This document shows positions 8,056 to 16,018 of a DNA stretch of 64,000 nucleotides, in pieces. The stretch's first letter is position 1. Every line of letters begins with the position of its first letter. Source of the stretch: Lysinibacter sp. HNR (lineage in GTDB: Bacteria > Actinomycetota > Actinomycetes > Actinomycetales > Microbacteriaceae); contig NZ_CP121684.1 in NCBI RefSeq assembly GCF_029760935.1, forward strand, positions 1,364,001 through 1,428,000. Direction: 5' to 3'. The notes beneath the pieces are model-generated. The model was not told where the DNA came from. It saw nothing but the letters and a program-made list of their open reading frames with translations, and did not search any database. The position numbers were made by a program, and so were the translations under genes.

Positions 8056-8838
8056 GACGTTCTCCTTTCGGTTGGTTTCACCCGGCTCGGTTGAGCGCGG
8101 GAGGTTTGGTGAGAGGGCAGCAACCCAAGCGCGCAGACGACTCTGGGGGCGCGTCTCCACGCTGTCCTCCACATCAAAATCGTCACTCTCGGGGGTGCCG
8201 AGCGTTTCGGTTTCACCGGCATCAGGGATAACCGCAATACGATCAGCCAGCCCTAGAGAGACCGCATCAGCCGCATTGAGCCAGGTATCATCGGCCAGCA
8301 TTTCAGCCCAGTCTTTTTCGCCAGCTTTTGCGGTATATATCTCGACTAGTGACGACTCAATACCGTCAAGCACTGCCGCCGTTTTTCGCAGCTCGACAGC
8401 ATTTCCGTAGGCATAAACAAGCGGCGAGTGAATCATCATTTGAGTGCCCGGGGACATCACTGTGTCTGCACATCCGGCAGCAATTACCGACGCTGCCGAA
8501 GCCGCTAAGCCATCTACAACAGCAGTCACCTTAGCCTTGTGGGCACGCAGCATATTCAGGATCGAGACCCCTTCAAAAACTTCACCGCCAGGCGAGTTAA
8601 TGCGGAGGATAATCTGAGTCACCGTATCCGGGAGTGCGTCAAGCACCGTCCCCATATCTTTTGTAGAGATGCCCCAGAAACCACCCCAGGAATCAATAGG
8701 CCCGTACATACGTATCGTGGCCACTTTCCCATCCCCAGATGGTGCCGGGGTTGTGACAGCATTGAAAAATTCCGTCTTTGACTGTGGTAAATCTTGCTCA
8801 CCCCAATACCGGTTTTTCCACTCAGTTTTTCTGTTCAT
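7579..8838 (-). CDS. ClpP-type (S14) head maturation protease fused to scaffold domain
   Basis: Residues ~37-205 form a Clp-like serine protease: NSPGGEV oxyanion region, catalytic Ser114 in GLAASAAS, His137 in MMIHSP, and an acidic residue in the DTWLNAADAV segment. A linker (210-255) leads to a helical Glu/Ala-rich scaffold domain. In phages such proteins template the procapsid and then process scaffold and capsid. An internal in-frame start with its own Shine-Dalgarno (see nested entry) would produce scaffold alone. The gene overlaps portal and decoration genes by 4 bp each. Confidence 0.92.
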   Translation of the reverse strand: MNRKTEWKNRYWGEQDLPQSKTEFFNAVTTPAPSGDGKVATIRMYGPIDSWGGFWGISTKDMGTVLDALPDTVTQIILRINSPGGEVFEGVSILNMLRAHKAKVTAVVDGLAASAASVIAAGCADTVMSPGTQMMIHSPLVYAYGNAVELRKTAAVLDGIESSLVEIYTAKAGEKDWAEMLADDTWLNAADAVSLGLADRIAVIPDAGETETLGTPESDDFDVEDSVETRPQSRLRAWVAALSPNLPRSTEPGETNRKENVMDFDAFKAGLRERLGVTDAAISDEQLLAAVDESLAEQVEPTPKATELPAGFTAIDETVLADLQANARAGAEARAEQESARRDGIVTAALRQGRIAAASKDAIRAQLDNDEAGTVAFLATLPENKAVPVAEIGHSDDGLSADQALIAQAGWADTEEVTR

Positions 8839-10106
8839 GCCGCCTCCTCAGGCTTACTCGAATCCTCAGTATCTGGTGCTGTAGAGTCACGCACCGGTAG
8901 CCCATGTACTGTGCGCATATAAGCTTCCAGCGACCCATCAGGGGTGAGTGCCCCGCACTCGATGAGTGCCTTGATTGCCTCTGCCGTCACGGGATGCTCA
9001 GACCCAATCGGTTCAAACACCAGACGCGGAGCTGGTACGGACGACCCCCAGTTCAGATCCACCAGGTCTTCCACCACGTGCTGCTGCGTAATCTCCGCAA
9101 TATGCTGAGCCACTGCGTTGAGCGAGTCCGTGAAGAAATTCGCAAAAGTTGATCCCAGCGCCCATGACCCGGTTTCTGTCCCGAGGTTCAAAAAGTGGGC
9201 GAGTACCGCGCGGGCAATCTGCTCATCGTGATACCTAATTGGCTCATCCGTCGCAGGCAACCTGCCCGAAACGCCTTTAAGGTCAAGGGTTGCACCGGGC
9301 GGTAGAGACGCACCGGCCGCTTCTCCCGCGCGGAATCCTTTCGCGAGTTTTAGCCCTGCTTCTCGCTCAGAGTTTAGCCATCTGTCGCGTTCTTCTGGGG
9401 TTGCTTTGTCCGGTACTGGTGCCCCCGTGTAGACGGGCACACCCAAACCGTTTCGTTCCACCGTGAGCGCCTGGGCGCGTAGCATCCGGTCTTTGAGGAG
9501 CCAGTTTTTATACGCTGTGCGTAGCAGGCTTTGTCCAGCCCAATTCGCGCCCTCCCGATCATTGACATAGGCAACAAGTCGATCGACAGGGATTCGAATA
9601 TCTTTGCCCGTGGGACTGTGTTGTTCAATAGCGATTAGCCCGCCATCGGGTGCCACATCAATTTTTGAGATGCTACGGGGTGGTCTCCAAGCCAGCTTTC
9701 GAAGCCGCACGTGACTACCCTCAACGCGGTACACCTGTTCAAAAAAAGAATGCCCAAAAGGCAATTCGAGGAGTGCCATTCTTAGGTGCTCTCCCCAAGA
9801 GAATTTATCTTTTGTCCGCAGCGGCGCACTCGGCTTCTCGCCCTTGATCTGTAGTCCCAGATCAGTCGCCACCAGATCGACCACCTCAGGCGCAGCACCC
9901 GCCGGATCGATAGACCACTTTGCCCCCCGGATAGGAAGGGTTACAGCGCGAAGCACCGACCCGACTTGTGAGTCTTCCCGGCGCATCTGATCAAACACAT
10001 CCACCGATTGTGGCCATGCCAAAGCGGGGTTTGTTTCGTGTGCCTCATCAGAGAGAACGCCCCAAGTTTTTAGCGGTGAGAGTTGATAGCCAAGCTCATC
10101 GGCCAT
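8835..10106 (-). CDS. Portal protein (DUF935 / Mu gp29-like)
   Basis: A 423-residue protein immediately downstream of large terminase. The N-terminal VFDQMRREDSQVGSVLRAV, then PIRGAKWSIDPAG, and later AYVNDREGANWAGQSLLRTAYKNWLLK are characteristic of the DUF935-like portals; the region from about 150 to 330 would be stem, wing and crown. It forms the dodecameric ring for DNA entry and tail attachment. The C-terminal tail is acidic and disordered. The stop overlaps the protease start by 4 bp. Confidence 0.9.
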   Translation of the reverse strand: MADELGYQLSPLKTWGVLSDEAHETNPALAWPQSVDVFDQMRREDSQVGSVLRAVTLPIRGAKWSIDPAGAAPEVVDLVATDLGLQIKGEKPSAPLRTKDKFSWGEHLRMALLELPFGHSFFEQVYRVEGSHVRLRKLAWRPPRSISKIDVAPDGGLIAIEQHSPTGKDIRIPVDRLVAYVNDREGANWAGQSLLRTAYKNWLLKDRMLRAQALTVERNGLGVPVYTGAPVPDKATPEERDRWLNSEREAGLKLAKGFRAGEAAGASLPPGATLDLKGVSGRLPATDEPIRYHDEQIARAVLAHFLNLGTETGSWALGSTFANFFTDSLNAVAQHIAEITQQHVVEDLVDLNWGSSVPAPRLVFEPIGSEHPVTAEAIKALIECGALTPDGSLEAYMRTVHGLPVRDSTAPDTEDSSKPEEAA

Positions 10107-10123
10107 AGGGAACCCCCTCGTTT

Positions 10124-11752
10124 CTAAAATGCGGCTGTCGCCAAATTCACATCATCTGGTGTCGCGTCATCCCGCGTGACAAGCTCCGCCGGTGGTGGCG
10201 GAGGTGGGGTAGGTTCAGGCTCAGGCGGTTGCAGTACCTCTAGCCCATATAAGGCGGCTGATTCAGAGGCTAGCCCGCTAATATCAATCGGCAATGACCC
10301 GTGTCGTGCCCACGCCTGGTTCTCGGCATATTTCGTGACCACACCACCCTGAACAGCAAGATCAATATCAGGCTGATTGATAGTGACTAGCTCACCATCA
10401 CGTACCCGATCCCTGATACGTCCTGTGGCTAATGCAAATTCTGGGCCGCTCAGCGCGTGGACAATGAGCTTTGCTTCTTGGAGGGGTTTGACGAATTCCA
10501 TTGCGGGGCATCCGATGCTTTGCAAAACCACCTCGCGGTGAGATGATTCCTCCGCAAGCTCAGCCATATACTCGGGAACCCACATCATCCCCGCTCGCTT
10601 CATCCGCACCATCACGAACGGCGTACCGTCCTCAGTGCGTGTCGCGGCACTGATCCATGTCATTGACCGATCAGCAGAGGTATCTACACCCCACACCGTA
10701 CGAGAGCCCCACGGAATCACCACATCACTTACCGAGACATAGAGGTTACGGAAAAGCTTTACGTCAATAAACGAATCGACATTCACATCAACCCATTGGC
10801 ATAAGACCTCTGTCCGATACCCCGCATCCGTCATTCCACGGATATCACTCAGAGCAGACTCCACCGTCATAGAGCCATAACCTATCGAGGGGTTCGCCTG
10901 CAAAATCGCAGAAACATCATCCTTCTCGCAGTCCTTAGGCGCAGACCATTCAAATAGCCCTAGCGAAACATCGTGCTCATTTGCGTACTCCTCAGCCGAC
11001 ATAATGCCGCCTTCAACGTACTTCTCCCACGCCGTTAGATCCTCTTCTGCCGCTTTACGCTGCTGCCTCAGAACAACCGAAGATGAGTCGCCAGCATTAG
11101 AAAACCCAATAAGCTGACCACCCCAAAAAGACTTCGTCGTCTGAGAAACCGCGTTCCACGCCACCCACGTTTTTTGCTCACGCATCTCATCCATTAACAC
11201 CCGCGCTGCCGGTTTCCCACGAGCATTAGCAGCGGCACGAATCTCATAATGCGAACGGCTCCGAGCAAAAATTGACTCCTTACCGTTCGTGTCCAAAACT
11301 TTTGCCGTAGCAGATTGAAGAGAGGGAATCGCCAACGCCCCCTCCTCGTCGGTATCAGGCGTAGGATCACACCACGTTTTCACCATGCTCCACGGCTCAC
11401 GGGCAATATCGAGGTTCTGAGCAACCCCCACAATTTTGAATTTCAGAGGTGGTACCCTCTCCGGATTCCGATCAGAATCCACATGCAGCCACCAGGCCGC
11501 CAGCACAGACGCGAGAGTCGTCTTTCCCTGCTGCCTAGCAACAAGGACGATCACCCGCCTAAACCGATACGACCCATCCGCCAAAAGTTCCAGCGCGTGG
11601 ATGAGTAACCACTTTTGCCACGGGTAAAGCTCAATACCCAAAATCTCAAGCGCAAAATCAATAACCTCAAACCCCAAAGAGGTTTCCGGCGTCAACTCGC
11701 GCAGCGGTTTAGTCCATAACCTCGGCTCCGTGTAACCAAAACGCTTTCCCAC
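10124..11752 (-). CDS. Terminase large subunit
   Basis: Packaging motor and headful/cos nuclease of 542 residues. The ATPase domain has the adenine-binding segment ELYPWQKW, Walker A VARQQGKTT (71-79) and Walker B ARVLMDE (D188, E189). The C-terminal RNase H-like nuclease starts near VWGVDTSADRS with the first acidic residue, and later has the LAEESSHREVV region. The tail (about 510-542) is Pro-rich. It follows the small subunit by 24 nt, in the same orientation. Confidence 0.95.
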   Translation of the reverse strand: MGKRFGYTEPRLWTKPLRELTPETSLGFEVIDFALEILGIELYPWQKWLLIHALELLADGSYRFRRVIVLVARQQGKTTLASVLAAWWLHVDSDRNPERVPPLKFKIVGVAQNLDIAREPWSMVKTWCDPTPDTDEEGALAIPSLQSATAKVLDTNGKESIFARSRSHYEIRAAANARGKPAARVLMDEMREQKTWVAWNAVSQTTKSFWGGQLIGFSNAGDSSSVVLRQQRKAAEEDLTAWEKYVEGGIMSAEEYANEHDVSLGLFEWSAPKDCEKDDVSAILQANPSIGYGSMTVESALSDIRGMTDAGYRTEVLCQWVDVNVDSFIDVKLFRNLYVSVSDVVIPWGSRTVWGVDTSADRSMTWISAATRTEDGTPFVMVRMKRAGMMWVPEYMAELAEESSHREVVLQSIGCPAMEFVKPLQEAKLIVHALSGPEFALATGRIRDRVRDGELVTINQPDIDLAVQGGVVTKYAENQAWARHGSLPIDISGLASESAALYGLEVLQPPEPEPTPPPPPPAELVTRDDATPDDVNLATAAF

Positions 11753-11776
11753 GAAACCCCCAAAATCCCCTACGCG

Positions 11777-12082
11777 CTACGCGCTACGCTTCCTGCGTTT
11801 ATCTTTAAAAGCGGACAGATCATCTGGCGGTTCTTCTGACTCTTCCGTCTCAGTCTTGGCTTTTGCGTCACCCTTTTGAGAAACCTCTGGCGCAGGTGTA
11901 AGCGCCTTGCGAAGATCTTTCAATGCCGACAGATACGCCGTTTGAGTACGCGAACCCGCGCCACCATCGAGCTGATTCGCAAGCTCTATTAGCAACTCCA
12001 CTAAAGGAGCCTCCTCAGGCCGATGACGCAACCCCGTAGCCCTCAGCATCCGAGTAATCGCACTACGATGTGGGCCAGCCAT
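11777..12082 (-). CDS. Terminase small subunit (probable)
   Basis: A 101-residue protein directly before large terminase. Residues 1-60 are helical and basic (HRSAITRMLRATGLR), suitable for pac/cos recognition; residues 61-101 are charged and probably disordered (TEESEEPPDDLSAF, KDKRRKRSA). Size and position match small terminases in actinophages, although no conserved motif proves it. A GGAGGTGTG Shine-Dalgarno precedes the ATG. Confidence 0.7.
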   Translation of the reverse strand: MAGPHRSAITRMLRATGLRHRPEEAPLVELLIELANQLDGGAGSRTQTAYLSALKDLRKALTPAPEVSQKGDAKAKTETEESEEPPDDLSAFKDKRRKRSA

Positions 12083-12131
12083 AACACACCTCCAAGGGTG
12101 GTGTAAAAAACCTAAAAAAATCGGGGAGAGA

Positions 12132-12157
12132 GGCCCACTAGGCGCGGGAGGTGGGCC
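12132..12157. terminator. Hairpin between packaging and upstream genes
   Basis: GGCCCAC (12132-12138) and GTGGGCC (12151-12157) form a perfect 7-bp stem with a 12-nt loop in the gap between the 120-residue ORF and small terminase. On the minus strand a run of seven T follows about 13 nt later, so it may be a leaky terminator or attenuator upstream of the late genes. The distance from stem to T-run makes termination uncertain. Confidence 0.4.
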
Positions 12158-12189
12158 GTGTGTTGGTGTTTTGTAGATTTTTTGTTGAT

Positions 12190-12552
12190 TTAATTTGTGT
12201 TTGTTATGAGGCTAATGATTTGGCCTTGTTTGTGTGGTGTGAAGCGTTGTATGTATGAGTGTGGTGTGGTGGTGATGATGTAGTCGTATGTGCGTCCTCG
12301 CATGTCGGTGCTTGCGTTGTGTGCGTTGATGATGGTGCCGTTGTGGAGTGTGATGCGAGATGCTCCGAACGCGTGGCGGTGTTGTTTGATGTTGTCGTTG
12401 GGTATGTGGTGGCTGAGTAGGGTGAGGTAGTCGGTTGCGATGGCGTGGGTGGGTGCGATGATGGCTACCCGTTGGGGTGTGCTTTGGGTGAGTATGAGTG
12501 TGGCTATCTGCTCTATGGTTAGTGCGGGTTGGTTTACGAGTGTGTTAGTCAT
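12190..12552 (-). CDS. Short terminase-ATPase-like protein of unknown role
   Basis: A 120-residue protein. RVAIIAPTHAIATDYL resembles the strand after Walker A in terminase ATPases, and RITLHNGTIINAHN-STDMRGRTYDYIITTTP resembles the motif leading to Walker B, but the acidic Walker B pair is replaced by TTT and no Walker A is present. It therefore looks like half of an ASCE ATPase without catalytic residues. Its coding strand is unusually rich in A and C (+ strand G/T-rich), unlike neighbouring phage genes. It lies 18 nt downstream of a related P-loop ORF. Structural partner or decayed copy are both possible. Confidence 0.6.
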   Translation of the reverse strand: MTNTLVNQPALTIEQIATLILTQSTPQRVAIIAPTHAIATDYLTLLSHHIPNDNIKQHRHAFGASRITLHNGTIINAHNASTDMRGRTYDYIITTTPHSYIQRFTPHKQGQIISLITNTN

Positions 12553-12570
12553 GGGCTTCTCCTTGTGTTG

Positions 12571-13017
12571 TTATTGCCAGGGTGCCGCTGTGGTAATAGT
12601 AAGAAGGTGGGGTTCTTGCTTGAGTCCGAGGAGGTTAGTGAGTATGTATGTGGTGTCGTCGATGCCGTACTCTACGGTTCCCGGTTGGTGGTTACGTTGA
12701 TGTCTGGGCAGAGTGCGGTAGCTGATGATGCGGTCGCTGGATAGTGGAAGATTAGCTCTGCCCTTGAAGCTCGCCGCCATACCCTCGTTGTTAACGATGA
12801 GGATTCTTTTCTTTGTTGCTGCGGGGTCGAGGAGCCACTGTAGTGCGAGGTGGGTCTTCCCTTCGTGTCTACCTCCGGTAATGATGTGGTGGGGGCCATC
12901 GCGTAACCCTGTGGGTTCCGCATGCTCCTGGTAGGCGTGGTAACGCTTTAACTTGTCCTCGTGTGCGGGTGAGGGGTTGAGGTGTAGCGCTGTGCCTATC
13001 ATTCTGTCCGTAGTCAT
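12571..13017 (-). CDS. Small P-loop NTPase near the packaging genes
   Basis: A 148-residue protein with Walker A GGRHEGKT (48-55), a second strand RILIVNNEG, and a Walker B-like EYGIDDT around residue 117. It is too short for a full terminase or helicase. The pairing with the following Walker A-less ORF suggests that the two may make one split ATPase, or that they assist packaging. Coding-strand composition is A/C-rich as in the neighbour. Small ASCE ATPases near terminase occur in some actinophages; no specific reaction can be given. Confidence 0.65.
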   Translation of the reverse strand: MTTDRMIGTALHLNPSPAHEDKLKRYHAYQEHAEPTGLRDGPHHIITGGRHEGKTHLALQWLLDPAATKKRILIVNNEGMAASFKGRANLPLSSDRIISYRTLPRHQRNHQPGTVEYGIDDTTYILTNLLGLKQEPHLLTITTAAPWQ

Positions 13018-13047
13018 GGGGTGGCTTTCTTTCTTTTGCGCTCTGGG

Positions 13048-13362
13048 TTACCACCAGTCGGGCACAAGGTCACCCAGTCCTAGAGAGGGTGACCTGTTGC
13101 CGCGCTTGGAGTTGCAGAGTGTGTGTGAGTGGCGGAAGTTTGTCGGGTCTTCTTGTAGCTCTGGATGCTCTGACACTGTGTGAAAGTGGTCAAGCTCGTG
13201 GCTGTCGGGGGTGGTGCCAGGGGCAGCGTCGTAGTCAATGGGTTGGGAGCATAGCCAGCAGTTGGCTTCGGGGTTCCCCTCGGCGTGGAGGCGCTGGCCC
13301 TCTTCGTAGAATTCTTTGCGCAGCTTCTTCATGAGCCGGGTTGATTTGTGGTGCTGGCTCAT
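13048..13362 (-). CDS. HNH endonuclease (packaging-associated type)
   Basis: A 104-residue protein with CWLC (zinc ligands), HELDHFHTVSEH (first HNH histidine area), NFRHSHTLCN (Asn and final His) and CNSKRG. HNH nucleases next to terminase stimulate cos or headful cleavage by large terminase in HK97-like phages, and position here fits that role. GAGGTACGC precedes the ATG. Confidence 0.88.
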   Translation of the reverse strand: MSQHHKSTRLMKKLRKEFYEEGQRLHAEGNPEANCWLCSQPIDYDAAPGTTPDSHELDHFHTVSEHPELQEDPTNFRHSHTLCNSKRGNRSPSLGLGDLVPDWW

Positions 13363-13385
13363 GCGTACCTCGTGTGTTAAATGCG

Positions 13386-13416
13386 AAAGCCCCCGAGGTG
13401 TCAGCTCAGGGGCTTT
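13386..13416. terminator. Bidirectional-looking hairpin terminator
   Basis: AAAGCCCCCGAG and CTCAGGGGCTTT pair over 12 bp with one mismatch and a 7-nt loop. The stem ends in A/T on both sides, so it could terminate in either direction. It separates the early small-gene block (minus strand, from the right) from the HNH/packaging block, which would make it a control point between early and late transcription. Confidence 0.6.
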
Positions 13417-13546
13417 GAGTTAGGTAGTTACAGCGTTGACAGTGCATAGTCGTGTGGGTGGTGGGGCACTCGGCATCATCCCCCCGGAGAGGTGTCGAGC
13501 GCCCCGCACAGTGACCCATTTATAACGTTAGGGGTGTCCAACGGGA

Positions 13547-13771
13547 TTAGGTCAAATCATTTTTTTCTTGGGCGTGTCGCAGTCGGTGTTTGTGTAGGGG
13601 ATTCGCCAGTGTTTTAGCGCGAAGCCAGGACAGAAGGATGTCTTCTCGTACTTGTGTGGCCCCGTCTTCTCGATAACGTTTTGGCATGCCTTGATCCATC
13701 CACCGACGTATTGTCCTGCGGCTACGACCCACCCGAAGGGCTGCTTCCCGCCGTGTCAACCATCTGGTCAT
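13547..13771 (-). CDS. Helix-turn-helix DNA-binding protein (MerR/excisionase-like)
   Basis: A 74-residue protein starting LTRREAALRVGRSRRTIRRWMDQG, a classic winged HTH of the AlpA/MerR type, then TQVREDILLSWLRAK (wing and recognition). It overlaps the end of the preceding gene by 50 nt; a later start would remove the HTH. It may regulate late genes, given its place just before the terminator and packaging block. Excisionase is the alternative but is less likely this far from int. Confidence 0.7.
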   Translation of the reverse strand: MTRWLTRREAALRVGRSRRTIRRWMDQGMPKRYREDGATQVREDILLSWLRAKTLANPLHKHRLRHAQEKNDLT

Positions 13772-14417
13772 ATAACTCTCCCAGTGCCTCGTCTATGGGG
13801 TAGTCTGTCCCGCATCCCTCGCACTGCACCCCAATATCACCACCAGGTGCGGTAGACGCTGTCACCCGGTAGTTCAGGCAGATGACGCACATGCGTTTCC
13901 GTAATCGTCTGGTGCCCTGGTAGCGCCTACCGTAGCGGCGCATTAAATCAACCAGGTCATCGTGGTAGGCGACGACGGCGGGCATGTAGACGATGCTGGG
14001 GTGGTGGATAGCGAGCCACTGTGTAATCTCGGCTGCTATCTCTGCCGCTTTCTGTCCGTCCCAGGCCGTCGGGATACCCTGCGCGTCCTGCTGTCGTTCT
14101 GCGAGCTTTACCAGAGGCCAGGCAGGGCGGATACCCATAGCATCAGCCCAGTAGACCCCCCAGTTACAGAGTTGCGAGAACAGGCTAGAGGAGTCCTCCA
14201 TTGCCTGTAGGCGGAACGGTAGCGGGTTCTCTCTTGTGCCGCTCACCGGCTCACTCACTCGACTAGTGATCCCCGGTATGATCTGATCTCTGATCTGTCC
14301 GATCAGTGCGGGGAGGTGGTCTAGCTGCCAGAGGATACGACCCCAGCACTTGCGACAGAGGAGACCCTCTGTAGCTGCTCCGCCACAGTGACGAGCACAT
14401 AAAACACTGTCACTCAT
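13722..14417 (-). CDS. Phage protein with two zinc-ribbon-like modules
   Basis: A 231-residue protein from ATG 14417, which lies in a 4-bp overlap with the upstream gene; the longer open frame upstream is an artefact. The N-terminus has CARHC...LLCRKC, and the C-terminus has CVICL...CEGCGTDY, so it likely binds two zinc ions. The middle is helical with Trp-rich stretches (WDGQKAAEIAAEITQWLAIHHPS). Proteins of this plan are common in early regions of actinophages; function unknown. Confidence 0.75.
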   Translation of the reverse strand: MSDSVLCARHCGGAATEGLLCRKCWGRILWQLDHLPALIGQIRDQIIPGITSRVSEPVSGTRENPLPFRLQAMEDSSSLFSQLCNWGVYWADAMGIRPAWPLVKLAERQQDAQGIPTAWDGQKAAEIAAEITQWLAIHHPSIVYMPAVVAYHDDLVDLMRRYGRRYQGTRRLRKRMCVICLNYRVTASTAPGGDIGVQCEGCGTDYPIDEALGELYDQMVDTAGSSPSGGS

Positions 14418-14637
14418 CGGCGGCACCTCGTATGCTGTGGAACGCGGTGTGTGTGGGGCAAAGAACTCGTAATACTTGCTCGCTCTCGCCGATGTACCAC
14501 CCAAGCTGCTGAGCGCAATCATCGATACGAAGTAATTCCTCCGTCCAAATTTCTTCACCCTCGTTGCTCTGCAAAAGCGCACCACACTCAGGGTAGTCAC
14601 ATCCGAGAGTGTAAAGAATTTTTGCGTGTACACTCAC
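14410..14637 (-). CDS. Small hypothetical phage protein with Cys pair
   Basis: A 75-residue protein starting with GTG in overlap with the upstream stop, ending in ATGA overlap with the Zn-ribbon gene. It has CDYPECGALL, a Cys-x4-Cys, and a later CPTHTAFH, together a possible single zinc site. Nothing else is recognisable. Confidence 0.7.
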   Translation of the reverse strand: MSVHAKILYTLGCDYPECGALLQSNEGEEIWTEELLRIDDCAQQLGWYIGESEQVLRVLCPTHTAFHSIRGAADE

Positions 14638-15170
14638 TGCTTATCACCTCGCAGCCACTCACGGCGGATGAATCCACCGTCGATGAAATCTTCAGCCTCG
14701 AACTTGACCTCTGCCGCAATCAACCCTCGCAGCAGAGGCTCTACGAACGCCTCCTCGTTACCAGAGTCACCGACATCTGACGCAAAAGTTTTCACGATCC
14801 GCCAGATCTGATCTGCGGAGAGCTGTATCGTCCCGTCTGCCACTAGAGGGGCAGCAAAAGCGGCGGTGAGAGCCTCGCGAACCATCTCGCGATTACCTTT
14901 ACCCCACTCGTCGTCAGGGTCATCAGCCCATTCGTCCCAGTGCTCGAATATTTTGCGACCTGCTGCGTTGATCTGTTCCTCGGTGGGCGGGGCGGTGGCG
15001 AGCACTGGGAAATTGCGTAGCACGATACCCGCTACGTCAACCATCTCCGCCGGGCCACTTAGCGCATAGGTAACGCTAATCCCACACTGACTAAGCGCGG
15101 CGGCTATCACCTTACCAAGAGTCATGCGTTGCGCCCGCTCGATCTGCTCCGGTGTTCGGGTATCAGTCAT
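14634..15170 (-). CDS. Hypothetical phage protein
   Basis: A 178-residue acidic protein from ATG 15170 (overlapping the previous stop). It begins TRTPEQIERAQRMTLGKVIAAAL and holds several helical segments, plus a DEWADDPDDEWGKG acidic stretch around residues 85-100. No catalytic pattern is visible. The repeated start of PEQIERAQR looks like a small helical domain. It belongs to the early operon by overlaps on both sides. Confidence 0.75.
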   Translation of the reverse strand: MTDTRTPEQIERAQRMTLGKVIAAALSQCGISVTYALSGPAEMVDVAGIVLRNFPVLATAPPTEEQINAAGRKIFEHWDEWADDPDDEWGKGNREMVREALTAAFAAPLVADGTIQLSADQIWRIVKTFASDVGDSGNEEAFVEPLLRGLIAAEVKFEAEDFIDGGFIRREWLRGDKQ

Positions 15171-15408
15171 CAGTTTCTCCGTCCTTGTGCTCTTCACACG
15201 TTTGGCAGTCGTTTTCGCACCCGGGATCATACCAATGCGCGCACCTCTCGCACGGGCCACATGGCGCTGACAGATGGCACGAGCATTTGTGGCTGTGGTG
15301 CGCCGTAGGCGGGAGCGGCTGGTTGTATATGTTTTTTGGTCGGTGCATGATGCACTCTGGCTTGCGAACTGTTTCATCAGCTGTTGTGACTTCGTGCTCA
15401 CTCGTCAT
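15163..15408 (-). CDS. Cysteine-rich small phage protein
   Basis: An 81-residue protein with ten cysteines, mostly in the second half: CSCHLSAPCGPCERC and CENDCQTCEEH. The spacing suggests two or three structural zinc sites. I chose ATG 15408 because it overlaps the previous stop (ATGACGAGTGA) and has a purine-rich GAAGGGAAAG upstream. Function unknown. Confidence 0.7.
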   Translation of the reverse strand: MTSEHEVTTADETVRKPECIMHRPKNIYNQPLPPTAHHSHKCSCHLSAPCGPCERCAHWYDPGCENDCQTCEEHKDGETDD

Positions 15409-15583
15409 TGCTTTCCCTTCGTCGAAACCAGGGGCATAGCGCCCCGTAAATGTTTGCGTAATACCCATCGAAATCACATGTTCCGCAAATGTCTCTGCCT
15501 TCGTGTGAGCAATCGCGGGAGTGCGGGTGAAAGGTATGGTTATCCACGTACACTGTCCCGTCGTACAAGATGCGAGCTTTCAT
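15398..15583 (-). CDS. Small Cys/His-containing phage protein
   Basis: A 61-residue protein with CSHEGRDICGTC, a plausible zinc knuckle, followed by an aromatic YYANIYGALCPWF. A GGAGGCAGG site precedes its ATG. It overlaps the next gene by 11 bp. No known family is recognised. Confidence 0.65.
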   Translation of the reverse strand: MKARILYDGTVYVDNHTFHPHSRDCSHEGRDICGTCDFDGYYANIYGALCPWFRRRESNDE

Positions 15584-15773
15584 GATCCTGCCTCCGTGTC
15601 TTCTTGCGCCTTACACCCAGAATTGGCATACACCTATATTTCGAGGCTCGACGCGATAGAGCAGCCAGCATACGCAGGAATTTTTCTTGGTCTGGTGTCA
15701 CCTCGAGAGCAATTTCTGTCCAATCGTCACACCCCAGAAGGCCAATAAGGACGGGCTTTTTAGTGTCGTTCAT
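15540..15773 (-). CDS. Small hypothetical phage protein
   Basis: A 77-residue protein from ATG 15773, which has GGGAGGAATC directly upstream and a 4-bp overlap with the preceding gene. The first half is folded-looking (KPVLIGLLGCDDWTEIALEVTP), the last 30 residues are basic. It overlaps the next gene by 44 bp, more than usual here. Confidence 0.6.
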   Translation of the reverse strand: MNDTKKPVLIGLLGCDDWTEIALEVTPDQEKFLRMLAALSRRASKYRCMPILGVRRKKTRRQDHESSHLVRRDSVRG

Positions 15774-16018
15774 GATTCCTCCCGGTGTGCGCATGGCTGG
15801 GGGAGGAGGGCAGCCACCTTATTCAGAGACCCCTTGATCATGACCATGCGGAGATCGAGGCGACCGGCGGCAATAGAGGCAGACGAAGATCCCAGTACTG
15901 CCGCAGCGTCCTGACATCTATCGCAGCGCGTTTTGACCGTATCGGCAAGGTCTTCGACTTGTCGAGCCAGACGGGATACGAGGGCATCTACCCTCAAGAT
16001 ATACTCTTCGAGAGTCAT
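15770..16018 (-). CDS. Small hypothetical helical phage protein
   Basis: An 82-residue protein starting in a TAATG overlap with the SSB-like gene. It is predicted mostly helical (LEEYILRVDALVSRLARQVEDLADTV) and so may be a coiled coil. It contains one CDRC. Unknown function. Confidence 0.65.
   Translation of the reverse strand: MTLEEYILRVDALVSRLARQVEDLADTVKTRCDRCQDAAAVLGSSSASIAAGRLDLRMVMIKGSLNKVAALLPQPCAHREES

Noticed and set aside
13722-14633. 303-codon version of the zinc-ribbon gene
   Set aside because: The first 72 codons overlap a real small gene in another frame; ATG 14417 with a 4-bp overlap is the better start.
14634-15401. 255-codon version of the hypothetical early gene
   Set aside because: Its N-terminal part is a basic shadow of the Cys-rich gene; ATG 15170 in overlap fits the operon.
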